Origin: Rhytidiadelphus loreus
Taxonomy: Eukaryota; Streptophyta; Bryopsida; Hypnales; Hylocomiaceae
Reading direction: 5' to 3'
DNA: 64,000 nt
Assembly (NCBI GenBank): GCA_947034895.1
Contig: OX344763.1
Location: 65,987,093 to 66,051,092, forward strand
Shown here piece after piece: positions 11,301 to 22,575 of the stretch. Positions within the stretch are counted from its first letter, which is position 1, and the number at the start of each line of letters is the position of its first letter. Below the pieces are notes generated by a model, which saw only the letters and a list, made by a program, of their open reading frames with translations, was not told the DNA's origin and ran no database searches. The position numbers and the translations under genes were made by a program.

Positions 11301-14300
11301 ATGGCTTGCATTCGAGTAGATGGTCATGAGGTCCCTATTGTGTTTCCGCTAGGAGAGGAAGGACATGCTAGAGTTCTATCACACCTTCTCCATGTCCGTT
11401 TTAGGTTTGTAGAAGCCTCCATATATGTCGAAGAGGAAAAGATGTCTGAATTAGGTCAAGTGCAACAATCTATCCCTATTATGAGGTCTCTAGAAGTTGG
11501 AATGCAGTGCTGGTACCTTGGTGCCGGAAACTATAGAGCATATGGACTTCCTCTTTCTATTGTAGCTCCATCCACTAAGATTCCTAACTGCCAATCCGAT
11601 AATTCCACAGTAGACATGCCTTACATTGCACATGCCGTTTCACCTAATTCACCTAGTGACGTTTCTCTGGCCATTCCAAAGCATGTAGTACTTCGTGAAG
11701 TGAAACTTGAGAAATTAGATGCAATCATAGAATTGTCTAGTGAATCGGAAGGAGAGTCTCCTGACTTCATTCTCGATAAGAAAACAAGCTCTAGTCAAAA
11801 TGCATCTGTGAAAACGACTCTTGTGAATTCAGTATGTAGTACTTCTTCACTAAGTCAGTCGAAGTCTTTGTCTTCACAGCCTCCATTGCATCCACCTCCA
11901 GTCGATAGAGTAAGTATCATGGAGTGTTTGAATAGACTAGCGACAATGCATAGATCTCGAAATGAATTGTCTATGATGGATCTGAATGCTATGCAACACC
12001 ATCATGTGCAATTATTTCCACCAATATTCAATGGTGATGTTATCTTCAAGTTGCCTCTATGCCGATCATCTTCCTCTTTCTTTGCAGCCAAGAACTTAGA
12101 AGGGATGGACAAGCACTATGATGGGCATCCTTGGTGCAAAGTTGTGACCACAAACATCAACAACTCTTATAACCATAAGTTTTGTAAGTCATACTGCGCT
12201 GGTCATCTTGCTTATGTGAATCCAAAGTGCGATTACTTGACTAGGGCTAGAAAACGCAATGAAACAGAGTAGACCGGGTATACAACCTTTCCTTTTGCAG
12301 TAGGGGATACTGCTCCCAAAGATTGCACGTTAGTTTGTAAGCTTTGCAAAGTTATACCTACATGTTTGAGCACATGCAGTGCTAGAATTTACTATTGTTG
12401 TAGTGAAAATCCGAAAATGAGTAGGGCGGCTATTCATATTGGAGATCATTGTCACCCCGTAGCAAAAGGCATGTACAAAGACTCTGCAGAAAAGATTTGT
12501 GGACTCATTGCGGAGTAGGTGGCCAAAACACCTCTGGCCACCAACTCCGCAATTGCTCTCTCTACTAGCAAAGATTTCCTAACAACCTATTTGTTTCACA
12601 ATGAAGAGGGAGAGAAGAAGATGTTGAAAGGACAGGAACTAGAAGAGGTCATGGATTGCTTTAAGTACTTAAGCAGTCCAAACATCTGCAATGTCATATC
12701 TTCTTTCCGCTTAAACAACCGCAGAGGCGTTATCGACAATATTATGACCATGAAGAAAGAGGCAAAGTTCGAATTCATTCATGACAGCGTTTTCCCTGGA
12801 CAAGGGAAGGAGAAGGTGTACATTTTCAAGATGCTCACAGAAGGACCCGGGAGTGGAGTGGATCTGGTGAAGCGCATGCAATCCGGAGGGAATCTACAAA
12901 ATGCGTGGATGATGTTCGACCACGTGAAGTGTATGAAGGACTGGACCACGATGGCTTGCCATGTGTATGACCCTGAGTACAAAAAGGTGATGACCATTTC
13001 CACATGCGATATGCAATCAGAAGATACCGAGGTTCAAGTGCTTTTTTGGATATGCTTGAATGCTGTCATGTTATGACACGGAATAGAAAACCCAAACTTC
13101 AGGGGGTTTATGGCTAATAGTGCTATGGCCAATTGGAATGCAGTTCGTATCATCTATGGTAGTGGCTCTGCCAATCAGAAAATGGAAAATCGAGAGTGGA
13201 CTTGTTTGTTGCATTGGAGTTCGTCACTTCAAAAACACACACAGAAGTATATCAAGGAAGCATTCCAACAACAACACACTTTATTATGTAAACAGTACAA
13301 AGATGCAAAGAATATGAAGGACGCGGAGACCAAATACCTAGCAATTCAATCATGGCGGTTATCTTCTAGAGCTACCACAGAAGATGCACTTCATCACTTG
13401 GACCATTGGCTTGCATTTTGGCATTTCCGTTATAGGCAGTAGGGAGGCTTCATGCAAATGGTAAGGTCCATGCACTATTGTAATTGTTTTCTTGTTTTTG
13501 CATTGGGAAAAAAATGTTATATTTTGTTGGTCTTCTATGTTTTATGGTATGTAAATGTGAGTTTTCTCTAATTAGTTAAGAAGGCCTAGGATTGCAAATC
13601 TGAAGAGATCTAGCTTCTTTTTTTATTTAATTTAATTTAAATGTATGTCATCTCATGTGCCCCGTACATGAACTCGATGGTTTTCAAATCACAATGATTC
13701 TTGCTTGTACTCTTTTCCATTGAATGTGACTTTTGGAGGGGGGGAGGGAGCATTTTCAGGGATTCAGTTTGGAGGAGATGGTTGACATGCCTTCATGCAA
13801 CTTGTCTGAAACAGTACATAACAAGTGGCTTCAAATGTCGGGAAATCAAGGTAACAATTTGTTTGATGCAACTTGCGATGATAGTATCCGTGCATGGATG
13901 TAGATGACAAATTATCGCGCTTACTTGAAGGGACATGCATCTGGCTCTGGTCCATCAAAGGGGGAGTTGAAATTGAGAGCTGCAAAACGGAGCGGAGATC
14001 CTAAGAAAATAGCAGAGGCACTAAATACACTACCCGGATCTGAAGGTGTTGGAAGTCGCATACCCCATTTAGAAGGAGAAGAAATATTTGGACGCACGAA
14101 GAGGAAGTTAGATGTACCCATTGGTGATGCCAGAGACTCACATAGACCAGACAAAAAAGAGTGGGAGGAAGCCTCCAGCTTGTAGGCAAAGGATCCTCTT
14201 GATATAAGTAAGATGATGACACCGATTAAGCATGGAGCATCATTTGTTGCTGATGAAGAAGTAGTTTGGTCTTCCACTTCTTCCTCAAACGAGCACACCC

Positions 14301-15169
14301 ATGAGTACAACGGATATTCCTTCTCTAGCGATGATGAAGATGTTTTCGTCACTGAGTCCATGAAGTCTTTGGATGTGGGCCTTCACAAGAAGAAAGAACG
14401 TGGAAAAGAGCCCATTACCTCAAACCCCCATGAAGAAGTCTTGGAAAAAGTTGACCCCATGGAAGTGGAGGACTTTTCCATAGAGAAGTGTGCGATGCTA
14501 GAAGGTGATAGTGATTCATCAGACAATGAGGAGACATTGATTGCCAAAATCGAGAGTGCACGTTTATCGTTCAGTACAAAGAGTGAGGATTTGAAGAATT
14601 TGAAGGAATGCGAAGTGTCTTCTCCCACTGAAGCTTATTTGAAGCGACAATTGAGGTCTCTCAACCAAATACTCAAAGAGAGAGATGACGATTTTGCTGC
14701 TTTCAAGAAGAATGGAGACCAATATTTAGCTAAGCAGAGCACCGGGAAATTGTCGCAAGCTAACCATTGTTTACTCTGGGAATCAAAATTGGAAACCCTA
14801 CAACGTAGACGTAGGAAAGCAGAGAATGAGCGGCGAGCACTGAGTGTGCAAATTACCGAAGAGGAAAAGAAATATTACAATGCGGCCCAAAAACATGTCA
14901 AGAAGGTGGAGGTTTTGGCAACGGCCTTGACATACGGTAATCTTCCAGAGGAGTTAGAAATGCTTCGAAATTTGGTGAAGTTCCATGAGACCAGAATACA
15001 AGTGCTGAAAGACGAGTTTGTGGATATGAGAGCCGAAAACGAGTATTATATGCAATGGATGAAGTGGAGTAAGGATACAATGGGAAAGACAGGTGAAGAA
15101 TACGAGAAAGTGGGTCCTCTTCCTAATATGAGTGACTTCCTAAACCAAAAAGAGATTTCTAGAAAGTAG
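11301..15169 (+). pseudogene. MULE-like transposase with GCM-like domain and coiled-coil tail
   Basis: Exon 1 (11301-13460) ends at ATG|GTAAGG. Exon 2 (13760-15169) starts after cattttcag. Phase is 0 on both sides, so the splice is well supported. The product starts with a 280-residue low-complexity region. Next comes a Cys/His-rich GCM-like DNA-binding region (HPWCKV...KFCKSYC...CKLCKV...YYCC...GDHCHP), then a MULE-type transposase core (FDHVKCMKDWTTMACHVYD...FRGFMANSAMANWNAVR...FWHFRYRQ). The tail contains SCNLSETVHNKW and a long coiled coil over the last 200 residues. In-frame stops at 12270, 12516, 13074, 13440, 13901 and 14183 are single substitutions from Trp or Gln codons as far as can be judged. 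MANS stands where I would expect an acidic MADS-like residue. Non-functional copy. Confidence 0.7.
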
Positions 15170-15895
15170 TGTAAAGCATTTTGGTGAACAATATTGTAAA
15201 TTTGTAAGTAAGGCCCAATTTTGGATATTGCGGCTCTCTCTTGATTTAGTAAAGAAAATGCTACAATTTTTTTGGCATTCGAAGTTGACGTGGTGTTTTA
15301 ATAATTATTGTACACTTCGTAATGTGTGTTCGAAATTTATGAACTTAGTGTATTCGCAAAATATTTTGTCACATCTTTTCAAACCAATGTAGTACAAGAA
15401 TACAAGACCTAATGTTGCTCAAATCAATTTTGTTATGTAATTATATTCTGAATTTGTACTAGAAATGTTTATCTTGGTATTTATTGGGTGAAAAGTGAAA
15501 ACATAGCCCTAAAGACCTAACCCTATACATGTTAAATAACCAATTGCTTCTTTTTCTAGCTAATTTCCATCGCTACTTGCATGGCTTGGTGAATTTTCAA
15601 ATAATTCCAATAGGTTTTTTCCATTTTCAGTTTTTTCTTAACCCCTAAAGTCCCAAGGCCATTTTTCTGTGAAGAAAAAATCAAAACTGCCATTTCAATT
15701 GTGTTTGTCCAAAGAAAAAACTAAACTTTTGTGGAACTCAAGCATAGAATCTTGAACTTCACTTGTTTAAGATTTTGTGGTTAAAATTGTACAATGTTTG
15801 ACTGTACAGATTTAGAGATATGAGCATTCAAAGTTCAAGAAGCAAGTTTTTTGCAACACTGGATTGCACTTTCAGACGACTTTGATTGCTATTAT
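15170..15895. other. Noncoding 3' flank of the MULE-like gene
   Basis: AT-rich with no supportable gene. It probably holds the 3' UTR and right end of the MULE-like element, up to the left terminus of element I. Confidence 0.4.
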
Positions 15896-15942
15896 GGGCA
15901 ATTTCATTAAAATGGCGGTATTCCATTATAATGGCGGTTTTG
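15896..15942 (+). repeat. Left terminus of element I
   Basis: GGGCAATTTCATTAAAATGG followed by CGGTATTCCATTATAATGGC and GGTTT. The same string with few changes occurs at 27333 and, more diverged, at 39735 and 63503, always in the same orientation. It contains two tandem CATTAAAATGGCGG units. Sequence similarity between elements I and II starts here. Confidence 0.7.
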
Positions 15943-16535
15943 GGGATGGCAGGGGGCTGAAATTCCGTTTGGAGATGGGAGTGGAGGTGGAAAAATATGT
16001 GTATTTCCGTTGATTTCTCCGCATGTGGGATAGAATCGAGCCCATACGTATGGGCGCCATGTGACGTAGATGTCCATCATGGGGCATGTCTGACATCGTG
16101 TTCTAAGGGCCAACACGTTGTCCTCAGAACAAGACGGTCAGGAAATATGCTCTGAAATCGACCATTGAAGGGCAACTCCACCTTTTTCATAGATTTCCAC
16201 AATCAGAAATTGCTCAGAGATAGAAAAATAGTAGCCGAACCTAACACAAGTGGATTCGTAGTTTTCGACGCATTTCTGAATTAGTTACGGATTTCCAAAG
16301 AAATTTGTTGTATGCACCAATTTGTCACATTAAGTTTTTCCAAATGCGTCCACTTGCAACATTGAAAGGAAAATGCGGATACCTAGGCCGTTGATGGGCT
16401 CCTACAATAGAGAACACCTTTTCCACATGGTCAACCAAAAGTCGAAGAGGTAAATTTAAGGACGAAATCATATCCATTTAGTACCTTTTTGTAGGAGCCC
16501 TTTCAAGAGGACGGGCGCTTTTAGAGCGTTCTACC

Positions 16536-16751
16536 TCAATGGAAGTTCCAAAACATCTCTAAGCGCCATATTTTGTGCGAGGCGAGGATGACGGTTAGAA
16601 TTTGTGGTGGATCACAAAGACACATAACATCGCCACTTGGGTTATTGGCAAAGTGGCAAAGAGGAAACCAAATCATTGATCTGAATGCGTATGCATGCAC
16701 AAGGATAAGAGGGGGGCAAATGAAAACGCGACCTTTGTTTAAAGAAGACAT
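16536..16751 (-). CDS. Short conserved frame near left terminus, copy 1
   Basis: A 71-aa frame (MSSLNKGRVFICPP...MCLCDPPQI...WRLEMFWNF) that stays open in both elements; the copy at 27537-27770 is about 70% alike by eye. It lies 0.6-0.9 kb inside the terminus and faces it. No domain recognised. It could be a small protein, or frame retention by chance. Confidence 0.3.
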   Translation of the reverse strand: MSSLNKGRVFICPPLILVHAYAFRSMIWFPLCHFANNPSGDVMCLCDPPQILTVILASHKIWRLEMFWNFH

Positions 16752-17269
16752 ACTTTATTGAATAGGTTCATAGTGGATTTTGCATAGGGATCCAACCCCG
16801 TTTACATCATTCCTAGTACTCTCTTCTACGGGTTGCCGTGTATAGGGGGAAGGTACAATCTTAACTAAGTACATTCTAAGTTCACGCCGGGACACACTAC
16901 TGGTTTTTCATTCGCCACCGCATAGGGTTGGATCTTCACTCCACTTTCCCAAATTGCGCCTCCAAAACTGCATCCAACCAACTTCGAGTGAAGGGTCTTG
17001 AGCTTCATGAACAAAAGCAAGCGCCTATTGGCCAATCATGTCTTTGTGAGGTCTTACAACGCATTCGGAGAATTGCAGACAAATGCTCGTCAATTCCGCC
17101 ATGGACCAGTTCCGGCGTCGCCTCTTTGCCGAATACATCATGGTTGAACCGGTCGACTGTGAGGAGTAAAAGCAAGAGCACTGACAACCCATCCATGTTC
17201 ATAGGGGAAGTCAACTTCCTCTTTGAAAGATGTGGACACATGGTCACCACTAAAACACAACAGGATCCA

Positions 17270-17845
17270 CCTTGCGAACAGGGCGTCACCAGCATACAAG
17301 GAACTCATCGGCGTAAGGAAGGATGACGTTGTTATACAAATTTTCCTCCAGCGGTTCGAGTGTACTTGGTGGGAACAATCGCCATCCACCGTCCATGTCC
17401 TAGCATCCGGAGTTTTTGAGGGTGGGAACCAGAAACGGTCGACTTTTCCCGGGAAGTGCACTGGTGTGATGAGGCTGTTGATCGGAATACCTATTGGCTG
17501 CTCATAACTCAAGCCGCCAAGCGGATGTGGGGTCGTCCGCATCCAACCTTGCACAGTGAGAGCCAAGTTGGATATGAAAGTCCCATGTGCATCCACTCGA
17601 CGGCTTGAGTTATGAGCAGCAAATAGGTAATCCGGTCAACAGCCTCACCACACCGATCCACCGTCTCGAGAATAGTAGATCGCATCTGGCGCATGCCCAC
17701 AAAAACCCCGGATGCTAGGAGAAGGAAGGTGGATGGCCGTCGCTCCCACCAGGTACCCTCGAATAGCTGGAGGAAAATCTGCATGACAACGTCGTCCTTC
17801 CTTGCGCCAATGAGCACCTTGTATGTCGGTGACGCCCTACGAAGA
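17270..17845. repeat. Long hairpin 1 (element I)
   Basis: Two arms of about 250 bp around a centre near 17550. The forward motif CTATTGGCTGCTCATAACTC (about 17493) faces GAGTTATGAGCAGCAAATAG (about 17606). Homology of the arms continues outward to GGGCGTCACC/GGTGACGCCC. The loop itself carries inverted ATCCAACCTT/AAGTTGGAT. Frames crossing it on either strand are repeat-derived. Confidence 0.75.
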
Positions 17846-17984
17846 AGAAGGCCATTGATTCCAATGCCATGAATCCCTTGTGAATATTCATGTCCGGACA
17901 GAAGTTCATAGGGGAGTCAACTTCCTCCTCGAAAGATGTTGACACATGGTCACCCATGAAACACACCAAGACCCACCTCGCGAA

Positions 17985-18545
17985 CAGGGCGTCACTTGCA
18001 TTCAAGGAACTCCTAGGCGCAAGGTAGGACGGCGCTGTGATACACATTCTCCTCAAGTTGTTCAAGTGTACTTGGTAGCAGCGACGGCCATTCACTGTTC
18101 ATGTCCTAGCATTCAGAGCTTCTGAGGGTGGGAACTAGAAACGGTCAACTTTTCCCGGGATGTGGATTGGTGTGAAGAGAGTGCCCATTGGAGTACCTAT
18201 TGGCTGCTCATAACTCAAGCCGTCAAGTGGATGTGCCGTCGTCCGAATACCAAGGTGCATAGTGAGAGCCAAGTTGGTTTACAACGACCCACATGCACTC
18301 AACAGCTTGAATTATGAGCAGTCAATAGATACTTCAATGGACACCCTCCCCACACCGATCTACCGCCCCGAGAATAGTAGACCGCATCTGGCACATGCCC
18401 ACAGAAACCCCGGATGCCGGGAGAAGGATGGTGGATGGCTGTTGCTCCTACCAAGTACCTTAGAACAACAGGAGGAGAATGTGCATGACAACATCGTCTT
18501 TCCTTGTGCCGAGGAGTTCTTTGAATGCAGGTGACACCCTACGAA
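17985..18545. repeat. Long hairpin 2 (element I)
   Basis: Diverged tandem copy of hairpin 1. Forward GCTGCTCATAACTCAAGCCG (about 18200) faces AGCTTGAATTATGAGCAGTC (about 18302). Outer arms run from GCGTCACTTGCATTCAAGG to TTGAATGCAGGTGACACC. Confidence 0.7.
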
Positions 18546-19529
18546 GATCAGGGCCATTGATTCTAGTGCCATGAATCCCCTATGAATATTCATGTTCGGA
18601 TAGAACATGGGCTGCCAGCGTCCCTACTTTTGCTCTACACAGTCAGCAAGTTCAACCATAAACGAGCAAGCACGATAACAACGCCAGAATGGATCCACAC
18701 CGGAGTTGACGAGCATTTGTCCGCCTTTCTCCGAATATATTGTAGGGTCTTCACAAGAGACATGAATAGCATATAAACGCCCGCTATCATTGGTGAAATG
18801 GTGGTCTGTTGACGATCTATAATTTTGCAAGCTAGAGGGGGCAATAAGCAATGTGGGTACGTATATGTCTATAAAGAATGTGGGGATGCACTACAATTTA
18901 TATTTGAAATGAAAGAGAAGCATTTGTACAATGTAATAGTTCTAAAGTACTTTCTAGACATCCCAAATCCTAAAACATAATCTAATTGTCTGAAGGGATG
19001 TCCTAACATCGAAGACAAGAGTTCGGCGCAACGGGACGAGGACGTCGCCCAAGGTTTAGGGCGGGTGCCCTGAACCATTCACCTAGACGAGCCGACACCC
19101 GGAAACTAGATCGCCCTTGCTATTGGAGAGAGACCAAGTAGCCTACATAAAGAGGCCAATAGTGAGTTTCGGATTGGGGGAGGGACGGACAACGAACTCA
19201 AAGAGAACGGGTAGAGAGGAATTGGGGTTCAAAAGACATTCCGCTAGAGCATCAATTTCAAACCGCCGATTGCGGGGTAGGGTAGTAATAAGCCCACCTT
19301 ACGATACACGTAGTTGTCGACAACATCATTTACAATCCCGCCGAGGTGACGTCGACGCCTTCCTCCTTTGGGGCGATGGAGCTGGAGCAAGAGCCCAATT
19401 CCTCCGTCATCCGCGTCCGTCGTCGCTTAGAGTGCCTCATCTCCTGTCGCAGACCGTTGCCGGAGGGCCCTCCGGGAGTGGAAACGCGGTGACGGCCTTG
19501 CACAAGCATCGGTACACGAGTCGGCATCA
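18546..19529. other. Spacer between hairpins and FCP1-like exon, element I
   Basis: Contains GTCAGCAAGTTCAACCATAA and CGAGCATTTGTCCGC blocks that recur at 29.0-29.1 and 30.3 kb. From 19090 on, its sequence recurs in rearranged form at 30.49-30.80 kb. No gene supported. Confidence 0.5.
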
Positions 19530-20504
19530 TGTAATTTTCTTCCCTTTATTTTCTCTTGGAGATCTTCGAGGGATGAAATGATCGTTCTCGTGCCTAGTGT
19601 ACTTTTTCACGACATCGGGATACTCTAGCAAGAGGGACCCGTCTTGCGATGAAGCGCACGCATGCACTTTGAGTCCCAACTTCGTCTACCTTATGGGAAC
19701 GTCGGGGCCCCAACAGAAGGGGTTACTGGATAGGTATTGCGACACGCTAAGACCGGAATCTAGCAAGTCGCGGAGATACGAGGCCAATGTCCCCAACATG
19801 ATTCTGTCGTGTTCGCTGCCGGCATAGGGCAAGGGAAAAATGGCATTGTAGAGCGGATTGAAGATGGTGCTCTTGGGTGAGCAATCGACAAGTAGGGTGT
19901 TGGTGGAATTTGCCCTGAAATTCGGCACCATGAACCTATCTTTGTCCTAGACGCCCTTGTGCAGAACTTTCAGCCGTAGCTGCCCCTCGGGATGATCGGG
20001 GAACTGAATGTAAATGTTTTCCTCGAGATCGGGATTGGGCGAGACGTGGATGGTGTGTGCGGGGCAAGGTGTGTCCGGAATGTACAGGGGAGGTCTACAC
20101 CTACACGGATTCGCCGGCCCTCTTTCGACTATGGAGATACACTCCTCGAGGGCCAGCACGCACAAGGATTTCAGGCACTCCATGCCGCGAAAGAGGAAGT
20201 CCACCACCGGTCTGGCGATTGTGGCGGGTAGTCTAGTCCACACGGACAAGTGGAACTTCTCGTCCAAGTTTTTCAGGAAGTGGCGCATGTGCGGACAGCA
20301 ATAGAGGGTGTACTTGCCGAAGATGTGGCGTCTACTCGGGTTGTATTCCTCCTCCGACGGGGCCTCTCCCAAGGGCACGGGGTTGTGCAGGACTTGTTGG
20401 ACATGCTGGATTCGACACAACACCCCCTCTACCTCCAGAATCACAAAATAATTGAAAGGGGGCAAAGCAACGGGAGGGGGCGTCTCAGACACCGGATGCG
20501 AGGC
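19530..20504 (-). pseudogene. FCP1-like (HAD) domain exon, element I
   Basis: The exon begins after the acceptor gcatccacag at 20505. Motifs in order: VILEVEGVLC (motif I, where active FCP/SCP phosphatases have DxDGT), HLSVWTRLP (motif II region), RLKVLHKGV (Lys motif region), NTLLVDCSPKSTIFNPLYNAIFP (motif IV, usually VDDSP). The nucleophile Asp is Glu and the second Asp of motif I is also Glu. The acidic pair of motif IV is D-C. On family knowledge it should not be a phosphatase. TAG at 19947-19949 stands where element II has Trp; another TAG lies at 19686. It is the 3' end of the composite gene; the region downstream recurs at 30.5-30.8 kb. Confidence 0.7.
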
Positions 20505-20688
20505 CTGTGGATGCGAAACCCCATGCTCAAAGTGGACTTCAGAATGAATGACATTGATCCAGAACAACAGACATGCGTGCTAATTGAGAGGTGCCTCCCT
20601 TCTTCTTCATCGACGTGCTAATCAATCAGACACGCATGCCCGATCTAGTCAAGGTAGATAAGAGAGTTGAAAGGAAATGGAGCCTCAC

Positions 20689-20871
20689 CTTTCTTACATC
20701 CGTGGGGGTGGCGACCTGGACCGCAGGCACTGCTTGCCTAGTGGCATCGATAGTGTCGACTTCCATGGGGACGGTTTCCTTCGGGCGAGGGGATGACGAT
20801 CGACAGCGTGGAGCAACCGAAACAGGTGGGGACATTGCAGACGCGTCCCCCTGTACAAGAGCTTTGTCACC
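20689..20871 (-). pseudogene. Ser/Pro-rich linker exon, element I
   Basis: A 61-codon exon, acceptor gggttcag and donor AAG|GTGAGG. It encodes a Pro/Ser/Val-rich linker ending VATPTDVRK, equivalent to the 34421-34614 exon ending ATTPDVTK in element II. It joins the coiled-coil exon to the FCP1-like exon. Confidence 0.6.
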
Positions 20872-21259
20872 CTGAACCCAAAATCAAAACAATGTAACTA
20901 GATTGCACATAATCAATTGAAAAGAAAAACGTATTGCGAAATGGAATGCAGTCACCAAAGACTGAGCAATTTATGTTTGTCAACAATACATCCAATATAT
21001 TACAAATATAACAATGTTTTACAGACAGACCCGCTCTCATAGAAGAGAATTTCACATCCTAAGCCCATGTCTACGCTCCATGAACATGACCACTGAAATC
21101 CTAGCGAAGACAAGGAGAGCCCCTATGACTACGGACCCACGGCCCCGCGGACTCGCCGGGATCTCGACAAACTCAAGGCCCCGGCGTAACGCCCTCACAT
21201 AGCATCCACAACTTCACGACAAATATAAATGATGGGAGCTATGTCAAAGGGTTACCCAC

Positions 21260-22195
21260 CGCGGGAGCCTCGTCATCATTGATCGGCGCCTGCTCCTCCT
21301 CCGTCTCCGGGCTCTGCTGCGTGGCAATCGCGGCCTGCACGCGGGGCATATTGCTTAGTCAAATTAGTGAAGGATTGTTCCATATCTCCCAAGTCGACGT
21401 CGAGGTCGTCAGGGTCATCATCGTGCATGATAGGACGATGGGAGAGTTCATAGACATGCACAAACGGAAATTGACTAAGGGCCAGGTCATCAACGTTTGG
21501 CTCGTGAGTGACACTCACCCCAGTTTGCGCTGCCTCTCCGGAGGCCAGGTGCCAGAGTCCAGACGCCGCGGACACCGTCGCCAAAGCCGAGTTTGTGGAG
21601 ACTCTCGAGACGTTGTGGAGCTCGCTCGCAACAGTGGGAATTGGAGAGACGGGAGGAGGAGGAGAGGGAGAAGGCGCTGTCTTGGAAGTATTGATTTGGG
21701 ACTTCATTTCCCTCATTTCCCTCATTTCCCTTATGAACTCCATGTTCTCCCTCCAAGCCGCTGCATTTTGCTCATCCTTCTCGGCCTGTTTCCTCCTCTC
21801 TTCCGCGAGTTCCTTCTCCCTCACTACTTTCTTGGCCTTTTGTCTCGCCTTCTTCTCCGCCTCCTCCTGCATCCACTGTTGCCTCTCCCGCTCGATTTTC
21901 TCCTCTCTCAGTTGCTGTTGCCTCCTCTCTTCCTCCTTCTCCCTCTTCAATGCATCGATTTCTTTGTAGCACTTGTCCATCTTTCCCGATTCCTTCCTCC
22001 TTACCTGTTCAGCAATTCTCTCTGCGAATGCGACGTTGATCCCGACCTTGATGTCCGGCTTCGTCTCCGCAGTCCCCGCATTCGAACTACCCCCGACACA
22101 AGGTACAGTCTCCGCATCCGATGATGATGCAGCTTGGGCGACTCTGAGAGTCTTGTCATACTCTTTGTCGTACGCGCAGTACTGCAGTAAGCGCT
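21260..22195 (-). pseudogene. Coiled-coil exon, element I
   Basis: It encodes a heptad-rich Lys/Glu/Arg/Gln segment (about 120 residues, KREKEEERRQQQLREEK-type) after VGINVAFAERIAEQ. Then come Pro-rich SPSPPPPVSP and an acidic DDDPDDLDVDLGDMEQSF motif shared with element II. A frameshift lies just after LTKQYAPR. The donor is GCG|GTGGGT at 21259, at the same place as in element II. The upstream half of the exon is displaced to 24.84-25.5 kb by the 2.6-kb insertion. Confidence 0.65.
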
Positions 22196-22575
22196 CTTAA
22201 CTACAACAACGTGGCAAGATGACACGGAATATCGTCCCAGGGAACCCCAGAGGATGTTCTAAACTCCTTATTTATTTGGTTAATGTGAATACTTCAAAAT
22301 ATCACTCCCCACTCGAATTCTATACCTTCTCGGAATCTCTACCAGATCCGGATCGTTTCCGTCACCAGATCCGTAACTCAAACACACGGTTTTTGATACC
22401 TCTGTTTTACCCTCAGAGGGTCCTTTTTTACTTTTTAAGAGGGATAAAGACAACACCACTCCTTGTATCTCACTTTAACTCTAACTTCCTAATGACACGG
22501 ACCCAAAGAACTTTCCATCACAACCAAGGTACAGACTGGCTAACCCTCACAACTTCGGATTTTTCCAAAAGTAGG

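Noticed and set aside
17005..18608. Several 80-150 aa frames on both strands in the hairpin arrays (also 28.1-32.0 kb)
   Set aside because: They are read from both arms of the same inverted repeats and have no consistent strand, start or domain.
21279..22124. 281-aa plus-strand frame
   Set aside because: Shadow of the minus-strand coiled-coil exon; its Leu/Ser-rich composition is the antisense of Glu/Lys/Arg codons.
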